Part shown: one piece after another, positions 23,805 to 33,218 of the stretch
Position numbering within the stretch: the stretch's first letter is position 1
Layout: the number at the start of each line of letters is the position of its first letter
Virus record (IMG/VR): IMGVR_UViG_3300048924_000191
Location: 179,379-243,378 of that record
Direction: 5' to 3' (one strand)
Length of the DNA stretch: 64,000 bases
DNA from: a virus
The notes under the pieces: model-generated
Database searches by the model: none
Told to the model about the DNA's origin: nothing
The model's input: only the letters and a program-made list of their open reading frames with translations
Made by a program: the position numbers and the translations under genes

Positions 23805-26435
23805 TTACGAAAGACCTACGGATTCCCAAGTCTGGTGGGGATGCGGGTGGTCGCGCTGATCGTGTTCGAAGCCTTCCTCGACAATGACTAGATGACGGTT
23901 CAAGACAACGTTGTTGTTCAAGAACAGTTTGATCGCTCGGTCAAGGACACGATACTGATACACGTTAAGTTCAATCACACCAGTTTCAGGGTGCGGGTGA
24001 ATCACGACGAACTGTTCGTCTACGTCGTTGAGTGCTGGGTCGTACTTGAGAATCCAGTCGTACCCTGCCAGACGTTTACGCAGCCAGTCATCGCTGTACT
24101 CACCCTTGAACTCGTCCATCGGCAGAATGCCGTTGAGCATGTCGTAGATCAGCTTCGTGGTGAACGGACTGAACACCTGCCACCAATACTCGATCGGCGT
24201 AGGGTTCGGTTGTTCTGGTAGAGGAAGTTCGACAGTCAGGTAATCTTCCACCTTCTTGTCGATCACCTCAGCGGCTTCGAGCAACGTGTACGTGTCGGTA
24301 TCCGTTACACCCAGCATGTTGATCACCGGGTGCTGGACCATGTACGGCAGCCCGTTACGTGCGATCTCCGGCAACGTCTGGTTGTCCTCGGTAAAGCCGA
24401 GTTCATCGCGGGTGTAGATCGCCCCACCGATGCAGACGTGATTCACCTTGTCTTCCCGCACGTTGTAGCGCGAGTTGTGACTCAGTTGCCGGTACGCCAC
24501 GAAACCAGTTTCAGCCGGAGGTCTTGCCGACATATCCGACTTGCAGAAGCTGCGACTACGCAGGTGGATGTCTTGCACCGGCCCTGGCTTCAGATATGCC
24601 TTGTTGACAATACAGAACTCAGGGAACTCGAAGTAGTAATCGATCTCCGGTACGAGCTCATGTCCGTTCATCCAGATGTTGGTCTGACCAAACGGAATGT
24701 CAAGCACGCCCACTGCAGATACACGACCCACACGGATCTCATCGGCGTTGAGGCTGAATGCCAACAGATCGTCCCGGTAGTTCAGTTGCAGGTCATACGC
24801 CAAGAAGTCGACGCTGTTGCGAACTGCCGTGCTGAACTTCGCACGGTCCACGTACCAGACCACCTTTCCGCCTTGGATCTTGTAGTACCGCTCATCGCCA
24901 GTGATGTCCTGCCAATCGTTCTTGCGGACACCGTTGTAGATGTGGCTGATGTAGAAGCGGTAATCCATGGTCGGATCGATCACCGTGCCGTCGACATCGA
25001 AGTCAGTCGACGAACCATCCCCACCGTACCCGTAGAACCCTTCGAGGTAACGGGTATTGTTGTTGCGGATCGGGTATTCGTACGACGCATCGTGCAGATA
25101 CCACCCGAGCAACGTGCCATCGGCCGCGTACTCGTAAATCGTCGAACGATCCCACAAGCCTTCAGGCAGCGTAGCCCACTTGTCGGTACCTGGGGTGACT
25201 TTGATCGGCGTGTTGTTGATCCGCTTGCTAATGGCGTTGTAGCCCAAGGCCTTCTCTACCATCAAGCGAGTGATCCCACCCTGGGGCGCTGCCATGACTT
25301 TCGGGTAGAAGCTGTCTTCCAACTCGGCAGCTTGCCACACCTCCATGGACTTCTCGCCAATCATCGCCTTGATCCGTTGTGGTTCAGGCAGACGGAACAG
25401 ATCCTTGATGTGGTGCGCTTCATCCGGTAGAGGACGATTCTTCCCACTGTCGCGGATAATCAGCTCAAGGCGCAAGTCATGGTTCCAGGTCCAATCACGA
25501 TCGTACTCGATGTACGCAGCCAGGTAAGCCTGACCAATAGCGTAATCGCGATGCGTCACCATCCGAATCGAATCCGGTTGGTTGAAGTGGTAATAGTACC
25601 CGGTATACACCGCTGCCTTGGTGTAGCGTAGCAGATAGATGTCGATATCGTCGTAGAAGTCGACTGTCTCACCGAGACCTGCTCGAGTGATCAGATACTT
25701 GCCGATCTCATCCATCCGACTATCAAACGGCAGGATGTCTTTGACCAACACTTCGACCACTTCCTTGACGGTAGCATCGCGGTAGTATTCGATCACATCG
25801 CCCAAGTTGGCGGTTGTTGGGTTGATATCCTTGACGCGCATGCCGTTGACAAACGCCCACGCATAACCCTGCTTCTGCTGGGCAGCTCGCCACATGTTCT
25901 GGTACAGGATGAACTCGTTCTGAGTGGTCGGAACGATACCCTCGATCTCGATACCGCCATTGAAGGGGTACTTGCTCGAGTCATCCATCGCCAACCCAGA
26001 CCGCCAACGGATGTAGGGTTGTTCGAGACCGAGGTTGGCAACCTTAGGCGTATGTAGGAATGCGATGACCAAAGCGCCCATTCCGGTGTACAGGAAGTAA
26101 GCGCGGTGGGTCGGGAAGTGTTTCCCCTGCTTGGTGTAGAGGTCGACCAGCAGAGAGGTCGCAATGCAATGCCCACGCACAGCAACCCACTTGTTGACGA
26201 TAGTGTCCATTCCCACCAAAACCGGCGGAAGATCACCGATCATGAAACAGTGGTAGAACTCGCCTTGGGTTGGTAGGTTGTAAACACGCATGCCGATCTT
26301 GACGCTCGACAGAGCACCGAGTCTCGGGCTGAAACGGGTGGGTGCAACGATGTACTGCCGGTCCTGACCTGGTCCACACCAGATCCGACGGTAGGCATCG
26401 TTGACCAGGAAGTCGGCCGGTTGTCTCATGTTCAC
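23805..26435 (-). CDS. Large virion structural protein (phiKZ gp27-like by position)
   Basis: The protein has 876 residues. It is rich in aromatic and beta sequence, with repeated Tyr/Asp/Gly stretches (EGFYGYGGDGSSTDFDVDG) typical of tail-fibre or baseplate-wedge proteins. The C-terminus is His-rich (HDQRDHPHPHQTW), which could coordinate metal as in some phage fibre tips. It overlaps the upstream gene by 4 nt. The assignment rests on size, composition and synteny. Confidence 0.65.
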   Translation of the reverse strand: MNMRQPADFLVNDAYRRIWCGPGQDRQYIVAPTRFSPRLGALSSVKIGMRVYNLPTQGEFYHCFMIGDLPPVLVGMDTIVNKWVAVRGHCIATSLLVDLYTKQGKHFPTHRAYFLYTGMGALVIAFLHTPKVANLGLEQPYIRWRSGLAMDDSSKYPFNGGIEIEGIVPTTQNEFILYQNMWRAAQQKQGYAWAFVNGMRVKDINPTTANLGDVIEYYRDATVKEVVEVLVKDILPFDSRMDEIGKYLITRAGLGETVDFYDDIDIYLLRYTKAAVYTGYYYHFNQPDSIRMVTHRDYAIGQAYLAAYIEYDRDWTWNHDLRLELIIRDSGKNRPLPDEAHHIKDLFRLPEPQRIKAMIGEKSMEVWQAAELEDSFYPKVMAAPQGGITRLMVEKALGYNAISKRINNTPIKVTPGTDKWATLPEGLWDRSTIYEYAADGTLLGWYLHDASYEYPIRNNNTRYLEGFYGYGGDGSSTDFDVDGTVIDPTMDYRFYISHIYNGVRKNDWQDITGDERYYKIQGGKVVWYVDRAKFSTAVRNSVDFLAYDLQLNYRDDLLAFSLNADEIRVGRVSAVGVLDIPFGQTNIWMNGHELVPEIDYYFEFPEFCIVNKAYLKPGPVQDIHLRSRSFCKSDMSARPPAETGFVAYRQLSHNSRYNVREDKVNHVCIGGAIYTRDELGFTEDNQTLPEIARNGLPYMVQHPVINMLGVTDTDTYTLLEAAEVIDKKVEDYLTVELPLPEQPNPTPIEYWWQVFSPFTTKLIYDMLNGILPMDEFKGEYSDDWLRKRLAGYDWILKYDPALNDVDEQFVVIHPHPETGVIELNVYQYRVLDRAIKLFLNNNVVLNRHLVIVEEGFEHDQRDHPHPHQTWESVGLS

Positions 26436-27343
26436 TTCATCCCGGTGAGGTGGTTCATGTTCTTGATGAACTCTTTGTCGTCCCCACGGCTGATCAGCTT
26501 CTCGATGATCTTGCCGAGTCCACTCTTCTGGTAGGTCCGTTCCTTACAAGCGGTATAGACCATGGCCATGAAGGCAGGCGGGTACTCCAGAGCCACAGCC
26601 ACAGCTTCACGGTACTGAGGACCGAAGTTGAAGCCGAGTGCAGAATAGAAGTAATCGACGATGAGGTTGTGCAGACGCTCGGTGTCGAGCTTCTCGATAA
26701 CCCACTTGACGAAATCGCGGATGTTGTTCAGTCGAGGAACTTCCCCGAGGAACTGCTCGATGGTCACCATGTCGAACCCTGGGATCAATCGAGTAGCGCG
26801 AGTAAGCAGGCGTTCGCGATCGTCAGCCGTCGGATGTTCCGGCAGTGGGTTGAACAACTGGATGTAGTAGACCGCAGCCAGAATGCGGAACTGCTGCATC
26901 TGACCAAACTCCAGACCCAGACGAACCATTGGACCGGAGATCCAGTTGATGAAGATCTTCGCTGGGAAGTTGCCGAGGTTCAGCAGGTCCGCAGCGATAC
27001 CTTTATTCTGCTGGGTGTACCACATCTCAACCAGATGACCGTAGAGTACGGCATGGTTGTAGACGTCAAGCTTTACTGGCGTACGGTCTGCACGCAGCAA
27101 CGAACGACCATCGATGACCACCGAAGACTCCAGGTTTGGGGAATCGAGTTTGGTGATCGGTTGGCCGTACGGTTGGAACGTATCCACTCCCGCAGGAACC
27201 AGCTTTACGCCGGGTGCTCCTTGAGCAGTTACCAGCGCAGAATCGATTTCAAGGCGTCTGATCCCCGAGAAAGTTTTCGAGAGATCGTAACGCGAACAGG
27301 GAGTGGTTTGATAGGGCGTAAGGAACATTGCTCGCGTCTCCAA
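26432..27343 (-). CDS. Virion structural protein (phiKZ gp28-like by position)
   Basis: The protein has 303 residues, starting METRAMFLTPYQTTPCSRYD. Mixed alpha/beta; ends with FIKNMNHLTGMK. It is divergent from the tail sheath gene across a 150-bp promoter region. In phiKZ the gene at this place encodes a virion protein. No motif of known function. Confidence 0.6.
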   Translation of the reverse strand: METRAMFLTPYQTTPCSRYDLSKTFSGIRRLEIDSALVTAQGAPGVKLVPAGVDTFQPYGQPITKLDSPNLESSVVIDGRSLLRADRTPVKLDVYNHAVLYGHLVEMWYTQQNKGIAADLLNLGNFPAKIFINWISGPMVRLGLEFGQMQQFRILAAVYYIQLFNPLPEHPTADDRERLLTRATRLIPGFDMVTIEQFLGEVPRLNNIRDFVKWVIEKLDTERLHNLIVDYFYSALGFNFGPQYREAVAVALEYPPAFMAMVYTACKERTYQKSGLGKIIEKLISRGDDKEFIKNMNHLTGMK

Positions 27344-27352
27344 CTTATGTGA

Positions 27353-27378
27353 GTTAAAAAGTTACAAATTAGTACTTG
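27353..27378 (+). promoter_or_regulatory. Promoter-like element upstream of the tail sheath gene
   Basis: It reads GTTAAA, 13 nt, GTACTTG on the plus strand, with internal AAGTTAC. The spacing equals that of the minus-strand copies, but the right half-site matches only partly (GTACTTG for TACATAG). The remaining 115 bp to the sheath start holds a small GGTC/GACC hairpin and a TGGGAG ribosome site. Confidence 0.4.
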
Positions 27379-27493
27379 GCGCAGAAACAAAAATAGTATG
27401 CTAACTCCAGCGTATCGGTCATCGACCGGCTGAAGTTAGGCAACCATACCATTCCCCGACGTTCTGCGCAGAACTTACTCCTGGGAGTTAACC

Positions 27494-29575
27494 ATGCCTG
27501 TCGCTCAAACCAGTTCTCTGCCGCGGGTTAATTTCCGCGGGACGGACGACCGTAGCCCGGTGAATATCGCTACGCCTTCCGAAGCGTTGCCGATCCGTAT
27601 CCCACTGTTCATGGACTTTGCGCCATGGGGTGAGGAAAACCGCGCTCGCTACATCAACACCAACACCGCCACGGCTTTGTACGGTTCCGACCTGCTCGAG
27701 CCGCTGTCGCCTTTCTTCACTCACCAGACCCAGTTCCTGAAGTCTCACCTGGAAGCTGGTGGTAAAGCACTGCTCCTGGGTCTGCGTCCTGCTGACGCCA
27801 AGCAGGCTACCGGCCGTATGGTCCTCGACCTTGTCGCCGACGACATCCCGCTGTACGAGCGTAACCTCGACGGCAGCTTGAAGTTCGACGGCACTGGCGC
27901 TCGCATCCCGACTGGCGATACCGTTCCTGGTTTCCGTGGTCAATGGCGTGTGGTCGAAATCGTTGCAGGTCCTGAAGGTACCAACGGCTATGGCGCAGGT
28001 TCTCGTGCTGCCGGTGCTCTGGTATCGGTCAAGGACGGTAGCGTGTCCGAAGTGGTTCCGGTCACTGACTGGGCTGCTCGCTTCCGTGGTGCTCGCGGTA
28101 GCAACATCGGCTTCCGCATGTGGGCTCCAACCAGCAAGTCGTCTGAACCTCTGGACGAAAGCCTGGTAGAGCAGCTGAAGTCTCGGCTGTACCGCATTCA
28201 GATGATCGAACGTGCGACCTCGGCTTCGACCGCATCGCCGATTCGTACCATCACTGCAGAATCCTACTGTACCTTCAGCTTCAAGAAGGGCGTGGTCGAT
28301 CGCTCGACTCGCACGCAGTACAGCTTCGACAAGGCCATCGTGCCACGTTACGAGTCGAAGAAGGAAACTGCCTTCACCGGTTTCGGTCCGATGGAAAAGG
28401 CGTTCGCTTACGATGCCAACATCACCGAGTTGCTGACCAAGCTTTCCGAAGCTGAAGCAGCGCACACCGGCGAAGACTTCAGCGACATCCACCTGTTCAA
28501 CTTCCTGTCGGGCGTTGACATGGACGGTAACCCTTACCACACGTTCGTGCTGGAAGGTCCGACCACTGGTGGCGTGTACCTGAACGAGACCTCGAACCTG
28601 TACCTCAAAGGTGGTAGCGACGGTACTCTGACCCCAGAAGGCTACAACACTCTGGTTGACGAGTTGTTGACCAACATCGAGAACTCGCCGATTCCGTTCA
28701 AGTCGATCGCGCGCATGCCGTACGACTCGGTCTGGGATTCCGGTTTCCCGCTGGCAACCAAGATCAAGTTCGGCAAGTTCCACCAGATCCGTCCAGACGT
28801 GCTGATCCACTGCTGCACCCAGGACGTGTCCAAGCGCATCAACACCTCGGCCGAGGACTCCTCGATCGGCGTGGCTCTGCGTTCGGCCTTCCGCTCCATG
28901 CAGGAATCCGCCGAGTTCGGTACCAAAGCCATGCGCTTCTGCCTCGTGCCGAACGCCGGTTATCTGATCGAGGATGACTACGATCAGCTGGTTCCGTTCC
29001 TGGAATACCTCTGCATCCTCGGTGCCAAGTACCTGAGCTCGGACTCCGGTTCGATGACCAGCGAGTTCACCTTCGGCCGTGGCGAGAAGACCATCATCAC
29101 TCGTTACCGCGACCACAACGCCGTCTTCCGCGACGACGATGTGCGTGTGAACGACTGGGACAACGGTCTGAACCTCGCCACCGAGTACGACATGTCTCGT
29201 CTGGCCTGGCTGGGCGTGCAGTCGATCCACGAGGACCACACTTCGGTACTGCACAGTTACCTGAACGTGGTCATCATCTGTAACCTCACCCGGATCGGCC
29301 ACATCGTCTGGCGTGAACTGGCAGGTGACGATCAGTTGGAAGACGATGCGTTCCTGGAAGAAGTAGAACGCCGCGTCATCGCGAAGACCACCAACCCTGA
29401 CCGTTACGACGGTCGTGTTGACGTGACGCCGAACGCGTACTACACCGCGCTGGATGAGGCGATGGGTACCGCATGGCACCTCGACATCAACATGGAAGGT
29501 GAAGGTCTGCGCGGCGTGGAGAACCTGGCCATCATCGCCCAACGTCGCCGCAACGAGGATACTGCCAATGGCTAA
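27494..29575 (+). CDS. Contractile tail sheath protein (phiKZ gp29-like)
   Basis: The protein has 693 residues, very close to the roughly 695 of phiKZ gp29. It begins MPVAQTSSLPRVNFRGTDDR, and the gene lies directly before a tail-tube gene with an 8-nt overlap. The body contains FFTHQTQFLKSHLEAGGKAL and FGRGEKTIITRYRDHNAVF. The C-terminal region (HEDHTSVLHSYLNVVIICNLTRIG, then WHLDINMEGEGLRGVENLAI) resembles the conserved sheath-core handshake strands. Codon use is strongly biased to C-ending codons, consistent with high expression. Confidence 0.88.
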   Translation: MPVAQTSSLPRVNFRGTDDRSPVNIATPSEALPIRIPLFMDFAPWGEENRARYINTNTATALYGSDLLEPLSPFFTHQTQFLKSHLEAGGKALLLGLRPADAKQATGRMVLDLVADDIPLYERNLDGSLKFDGTGARIPTGDTVPGFRGQWRVVEIVAGPEGTNGYGAGSRAAGALVSVKDGSVSEVVPVTDWAARFRGARGSNIGFRMWAPTSKSSEPLDESLVEQLKSRLYRIQMIERATSASTASPIRTITAESYCTFSFKKGVVDRSTRTQYSFDKAIVPRYESKKETAFTGFGPMEKAFAYDANITELLTKLSEAEAAHTGEDFSDIHLFNFLSGVDMDGNPYHTFVLEGPTTGGVYLNETSNLYLKGGSDGTLTPEGYNTLVDELLTNIENSPIPFKSIARMPYDSVWDSGFPLATKIKFGKFHQIRPDVLIHCCTQDVSKRINTSAEDSSIGVALRSAFRSMQESAEFGTKAMRFCLVPNAGYLIEDDYDQLVPFLEYLCILGAKYLSSDSGSMTSEFTFGRGEKTIITRYRDHNAVFRDDDVRVNDWDNGLNLATEYDMSRLAWLGVQSIHEDHTSVLHSYLNVVIICNLTRIGHIVWRELAGDDQLEDDAFLEEVERRVIAKTTNPDRYDGRVDVTPNAYYTALDEAMGTAWHLDINMEGEGLRGVENLAIIAQRRRNEDTANG

Positions 29576-30434
29576 CTTGAGGTACAAGGATACGCTGACC
29601 AACAAAGGGTCGGCCTCTACCGCTCAAACCACCATCCTGAACCTCGCGGTCCAGGGTCAACAAGGTTACCTGACGGATATGGCTTTCTATCCGTCGGCAA
29701 CCGACTACATCAACAAGAACCTGATCATCAAGGTTCTGCAGATCCCTCTGGGTCTGATGATGATGCCGAATGCGCAGGCCTACATCGCTGCGTACAAGAA
29801 CATCATCGAGAACTGGATGCAGGGCTGGTCTGGCTTCAACCAGACGCTCAGCGTGGAATCGCAAGAAACCGCTCTGGGTAACGCCGGTGAGATGTTCCAG
29901 ACCCCTGGCCGCGTGAGCCGCGCTCGTTCGCAGATCACGTCGACCATTGTGGAGAAGGATCGTCGTCCGATCATCCGCTTCCTGAAGGACTACGTCCGCT
30001 ACCTCATCGGCGACCCGGATACCGGTCACCCGCTGTTGTCGGCGGTGTCCAACGAGTTCACCGACCAGCTGGCCGACGTTTACGCCGGTTGCATCCTGGC
30101 CTGGGAACCGGACAAGACCTTCCGCTACGTGGAAAACGCGTGGATGATCGCGAACTTCTACCCGAACGGCGAAATCGGCGAGGACACTGGTCAACGTGTT
30201 CTGCAACAAGCCGGTGAGACCCGCACCTACAACCTGCAATGGGCAGGCTGGCAGAAAGTGGGCTACGCTGTCGAGAAGCTGGCACAAGGCTTCATGGATG
30301 CTGTTCGTGTCACTGGTATCGATCCGTCGTACCAGCAGACCGCTGTGAAGTCTGTCGACGCCAACACCGCGGCAGTACCGACTGGCTTCCAGGAGCAGAT
30401 CACTGCCATGAAGTCGAACATGGTTCGTCCGTAA
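29568..30434 (+). CDS. Tail tube protein (phiKZ gp30-like)
   Basis: The protein has 288 residues from MANLRYKDTLTNKGSAST; the ATG overlaps the sheath stop. Order and size match phiKZ gp30, which forms the inner tube that DNA passes through. Predicted beta-rich with helices; ends GFQEQITAMKSNMVRP. The two genes form a short plus-strand operon ended by a strong terminator. High-expression codon bias continues. Confidence 0.85.
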   Translation: MANLRYKDTLTNKGSASTAQTTILNLAVQGQQGYLTDMAFYPSATDYINKNLIIKVLQIPLGLMMMPNAQAYIAAYKNIIENWMQGWSGFNQTLSVESQETALGNAGEMFQTPGRVSRARSQITSTIVEKDRRPIIRFLKDYVRYLIGDPDTGHPLLSAVSNEFTDQLADVYAGCILAWEPDKTFRYVENAWMIANFYPNGEIGEDTGQRVLQQAGETRTYNLQWAGWQKVGYAVEKLAQGFMDAVRVTGIDPSYQQTAVKSVDANTAAVPTGFQEQITAMKSNMVRP

Positions 30435-30450
30435 GGGCTGACCAAGAGCA

Positions 30451-30488
30451 CCACACTGCGCTTCGGCGCAGTGTGGGCTTTATTTTTG
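30451..30488 (+). terminator. Intrinsic terminator of the sheath-tube operon
   Basis: The stem CCACACTGCGC / GCGCAGTGTGG with a stable TTCG loop is followed on the plus strand by TTTATTTTTG. Textbook rho-independent structure. Confidence 0.93.
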
Positions 30489-30515
30489 TTTACGTGATTA
30501 GGGAAGGGATCATAC

Positions 30516-30833
30516 ATGTCTGCACAACAAACACTGCTTGGTGCGTTGAAGGAGCTGGAAGGCGATTTAGCGGTCACTGGACGTGGAACTGGGGGCATCG
30601 TATACATGGACGCTCCAAATGCTTCTGAAGGCGTCCGTAGGGTCTTAGAGAGCCTGTCTGAAGTTGGTAATGTCGTCAACTACAGCCAAAACATCTGTGA
30701 TGTGCGTTTCCTTGAAGGTAGCGATTACCGAATCGATGAAATCAGCATGACGCGTGAGTCGATGATCAACACGCTGGCTGGGAAGTTGGTATTGCCCAAA
30801 GGTACCAAGTTCAACATTACCTCACGTCGATAA
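30516..30833 (+). CDS. Small unknown protein after the tail tube
   Basis: The protein has 105 residues, MSAQQTLLGALKELEGDLAV, preceded by GGGAAGGG. Predicted alpha/beta; ends LPKGTKFNITSRR. It is separated from the tube gene by the terminator, so it has its own promoter or depends on read-through. Family unknown. Confidence 0.6.
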   Translation: MSAQQTLLGALKELEGDLAVTGRGTGGIVYMDAPNASEGVRRVLESLSEVGNVVNYSQNICDVRFLEGSDYRIDEISMTRESMINTLAGKLVLPKGTKFNITSRR

Positions 30834-30850
30834 ACAAAAAAAAAGAAAGC

Positions 30851-30880
30851 TACAGGAGCAGGCTTGCGCCTGCTCCTGTA
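30851..30880 (-). terminator. Intrinsic terminator with CTGTATGCCGTT base
   Basis: A 13-bp stem TACAGGAGCAGGC / GCCTGCTCCTGTA with a TTGC loop is followed on the minus strand by CTTTCTTTTTTTTTG. It ends the 30.9-32.9 kb minus-strand operon. Confidence 0.9.
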
Positions 30881-30903
30881 TGCCGTTAACCTCACTTGAG
30901 GAT

Positions 30904-31047
30904 CTAGGGCTTTCTCAACTTCTTCAACAGCCGTCGTCGCGCATTCTTCTTACGCAACGATAGGTTATTGAATTGTTGTCTTACGCGTTTCTTATCCACT
31001 GGCGGTTCAACGTAGTTGATCATGTCGCCGTCGAAGTCAGCCGTCAT
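30904..31047 (-). CDS. 47-residue basic protein carrying an ADFDGD motif
   Basis: It starts ATG with GAGGAG just upstream and lies 4 bp after the stop of the upstream gene. Residues 3-8 are ADFDGD, the signature of the Mg-binding loop of multisubunit RNAP beta' (NADFDGD), followed by MINYVEPP where beta' has QMAVHVP. The rest is highly basic (RKKNARRRLLKKLRKP) and probably helical and nucleic-acid-binding. The other beta' sequence here, at 49002-50678, carries its own ADFDGD. This is either chance or a peptide related to an RNAP active-site loop; a function cannot be assigned. Confidence 0.6.
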   Translation of the reverse strand: MTADFDGDMINYVEPPVDKKRVRQQFNNLSLRKKNARRRLLKKLRKP

Positions 31048-31051
31048 GACC

Positions 31052-31639
31052 TCACTCCTCGAACGGATTGAGAGGACACTCTTTCAGTTCGACCATCCCG
31101 ACCTTCTGATCGCCCACTTGATAGTAGGCGTTACCGGTACGAAACTTCGCGTCGACGTTCACCACGACCAGATGTCCGTAGACCCTGAAAGTGATTCGCT
31201 CACCATCCCCAGCCTTGTTGTAGGTGGAGTGGGTGAGTTCCACGCTACGGTCTTTGTGGTTGTAGGCGGTGATCTTCAGCGAACCTTCGTCAACGACGTG
31301 AATGAACAGAGACATGTCGTTGACTTGGCGATTACCGTACAGCTTACCGCCCAGGGACAACTGCACCTTCTTCTTCACCGCCGCTGCAATACCCGGCTCG
31401 CAGAGAACTGACTCTGGGAAAGGTTCAGGTTTCACACCGCGAGCGCGCTGGCTGAACTGACTCTCGCCACCGAAGTATTCGATCTCAAGGATCTCGCGGA
31501 TGATTTTCGGCCGAGGAGCTGGCTTGATACCCAGCCGGCGTTCGAGGTTCTCCACCATGTTGAACACGTCATTGATGCGGATCTGCCACGGTTCCAGTGA
31601 CGATTGGTCCAGCTGGAGATTCATTTGTTCTTTCGACAT
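31052..31639 (-). CDS. Unknown protein
   Basis: The protein has 195 residues. The N-terminus is helical (FNMVENLERRLGIKPAPRPK), with a C-terminal beta-rich domain (ITFRVYGHLVVVNVDAKF). The body includes VQLSLGGKLYGNRQVNDMSL. No known family. It lies between the ADFDGD peptide and a 92-residue gene in one operon. Confidence 0.55.
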   Translation of the reverse strand: MSKEQMNLQLDQSSLEPWQIRINDVFNMVENLERRLGIKPAPRPKIIREILEIEYFGGESQFSQRARGVKPEPFPESVLCEPGIAAAVKKKVQLSLGGKLYGNRQVNDMSLFIHVVDEGSLKITAYNHKDRSVELTHSTYNKAGDGERITFRVYGHLVVVNVDAKFRTGNAYYQVGDQKVGMVELKECPLNPFEE

Positions 31640-31647
31640 ACTTGTCC

Positions 31648-31926
31648 TTAAGACTTCAGATTTTTGGTCATGGATTTGAACAACTCCCCGGCTTCATTCA
31701 TGACGCGGGAGTATTCGTTCTTGGACAACCTGGGACGACATCGTGCGAGGTCGGCACGAAGAGCGCGGTACCAGCTGCCGGCCAGAGTCGGGTCAGCGTA
31801 GTGGCGTTGAGTAATCCCCAACGCCACCTGACGTGCTGTACCATCGAGACAGCCTACAGCGAATGCCGTGAACATCTCCGGTATTTCGAAATACCCAGGA
31901 GCTGCTTTAAGTTGCTCACGGTCCAT
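31648..31926 (-). CDS. Unknown small helical protein
   Basis: The protein has 92 residues, MDREQLKAAPGYFEIPEMFT. Alpha-helical and basic at the C-terminus (MTKNLKS). Starts 3 bp after the upstream stop, so coupled. Function unknown. Confidence 0.55.
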   Translation of the reverse strand: MDREQLKAAPGYFEIPEMFTAFAVGCLDGTARQVALGITQRHYADPTLAGSWYRALRADLARCRPRLSKNEYSRVMNEAGELFKSMTKNLKS

Positions 31927-31929
31927 GTC

Positions 31930-32901
31930 TTACTCCAGGTGGTGCTGCGTCATGGCGATCTGGAGCAGGTAGTAGAAGTGGATGCCAGTGCCAGTCAGCA
32001 GGTAATTGCGTTCCTCATACGCCATGAGATTACGGCTGACCAGGGTATTGACCATGAAGCTCCAGGCACCATCGCCGAACTGTGTACAGGCTTCTTCTTG
32101 CAGCGCCCAACGCTGTTCGAACTCAGCATCGAACAGAGCCGGATCAACGAAGCGCAGAGAGCGCTGAAGGAACGTCAGCAGTTCGTCAATGATAGACGTA
32201 GGCTGTTGCTCCAACAGGCCCCACAGAAGAACGTGAGCCAGCTCTGTCATGACGAAGCCATACTCACTGTCGTCGCGAGTCATCAGTTCGTGCTGGTCTA
32301 CAGCCACGTCTACAGCGCCCAGAGACAGACCGATGGCACCGAGGCTGATGTACGTTGCCAGCACTTGCTCATTGACCGTGTGGACGATGGCAGAAGCCGC
32401 AGGGTTTTCACCTTCGAGCAGATTGACGATCCGAATGGAACGAGGGTAACGCAGATCCAGGTTCTCCTGATCGTACACCACACCAGACACCGAGAAACCT
32501 TTGGTAGTATTTGGGTAGTAACTTTCAGTACGGACCGTGATGGCATCCTTGGTGTGCTCGGACACGTCAGCGCCGACGGGGTGGATCACGATCATGTTCT
32601 TCGAGAAGTGAACGAACGCACCTGCCGAATGATCCGGACGATTATCACGAACCACACGATACCCGCTGGCGTTCATCACGGCGATGATATCAGCGCCCTG
32701 ACTGAAACCCTGATTGAGAAGGTCTTCATCACGCAGGTCGGTCTCAATGCATTCACGCACCACTTGCGGATGGATGTTACTGCCTTCCCAGCTCATGCTG
32801 CGAACCTCACTGCCCTGAGGAATCTTCAGGATGTCGATGAGTTCGTTAACCATGTCGCGACGGCTGGTACCCAATACAACTTTGAGGGGATTCTGTTTCA
32901 T
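31930..32901 (-). CDS. Unknown protein leading the 31-33 kb operon
   Basis: The protein has 323 residues, beginning MKQNPLKVVLGTSRRDMVNEL. The N-terminal domain is alpha/beta (ADIIAVMNASGYRVV; NMIVIHPVGADVSE), the C-terminal half helical. No catalytic signature recognised. A virion or assembly role is possible by position near tail genes. Confidence 0.55.
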   Translation of the reverse strand: MKQNPLKVVLGTSRRDMVNELIDILKIPQGSEVRSMSWEGSNIHPQVVRECIETDLRDEDLLNQGFSQGADIIAVMNASGYRVVRDNRPDHSAGAFVHFSKNMIVIHPVGADVSEHTKDAITVRTESYYPNTTKGFSVSGVVYDQENLDLRYPRSIRIVNLLEGENPAASAIVHTVNEQVLATYISLGAIGLSLGAVDVAVDQHELMTRDDSEYGFVMTELAHVLLWGLLEQQPTSIIDELLTFLQRSLRFVDPALFDAEFEQRWALQEEACTQFGDGAWSFMVNTLVSRNLMAYEERNYLLTGTGIHFYYLLQIAMTQHHLE

Positions 32902-32961
32902 GGTGTATCTCCAGTGTGATCTGCATGATTAGTGCAGTAATTAGAAAAGTAACGGCATAAA

Positions 32962-32980
32962 GCCCGGCGCTAGGCCGGGC
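32962..32980 (-). terminator. Hairpin between the RNA locus and the 31-33 kb operon
   Basis: The inverted repeat GCCCGGC / GCCGGGC has a 5-nt loop and is flanked by CGGCATAAAG, a variant of the recurring terminator base. It would end transcription from the tRNA locus. Confidence 0.6.
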
Positions 32981-33060
32981 GATATACTTGATAGGTCAGC
33001 GCCCCCGGATTTTCACCGAGACCCTACGTCACCCGCGTACGTGGTTTCTCTCCACTACCT

Positions 33061-33143
33061 CCCAGTACCACGGGAGGGCAGGACTTGAACCTGCGACTTA
33101 CGCTTCGTTTCCGTTGCTCTAAATGTTGAGCTACACGCTGGGA
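33061..33143 (-). ncRNA. Degenerate tRNA-like sequence
   Basis: It has a clear tRNA D-arm (TAGCTC...GAGCA) and T-arm (GCAGG, loop TTCAAGT, CCTGC), but the sequence between them offers no canonical anticodon loop (no U33 in place). Past the T-arm a 6-bp hairpin (CCTCCC/GGGAGG) separates it from the strand that would pair the 5' end (CCCAG/CTGGG). Either a decayed tRNA or a tRNA-like element. Confidence 0.4.
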
Positions 33144-33218
33144 AATTGCTGGCTGTACCGGACTAGTCCCGGTGACCGTCGTGTCTGACCCAGTACCCAG
33201 ATCAGCGGTGCTTCAGAC

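Noticed and set aside
27488-29605. 705-codon open frame antisense to the sheath gene
   Set aside because: Antisense shadow produced by strong codon bias in the sheath gene; Val/Gln/His-rich with no motif.
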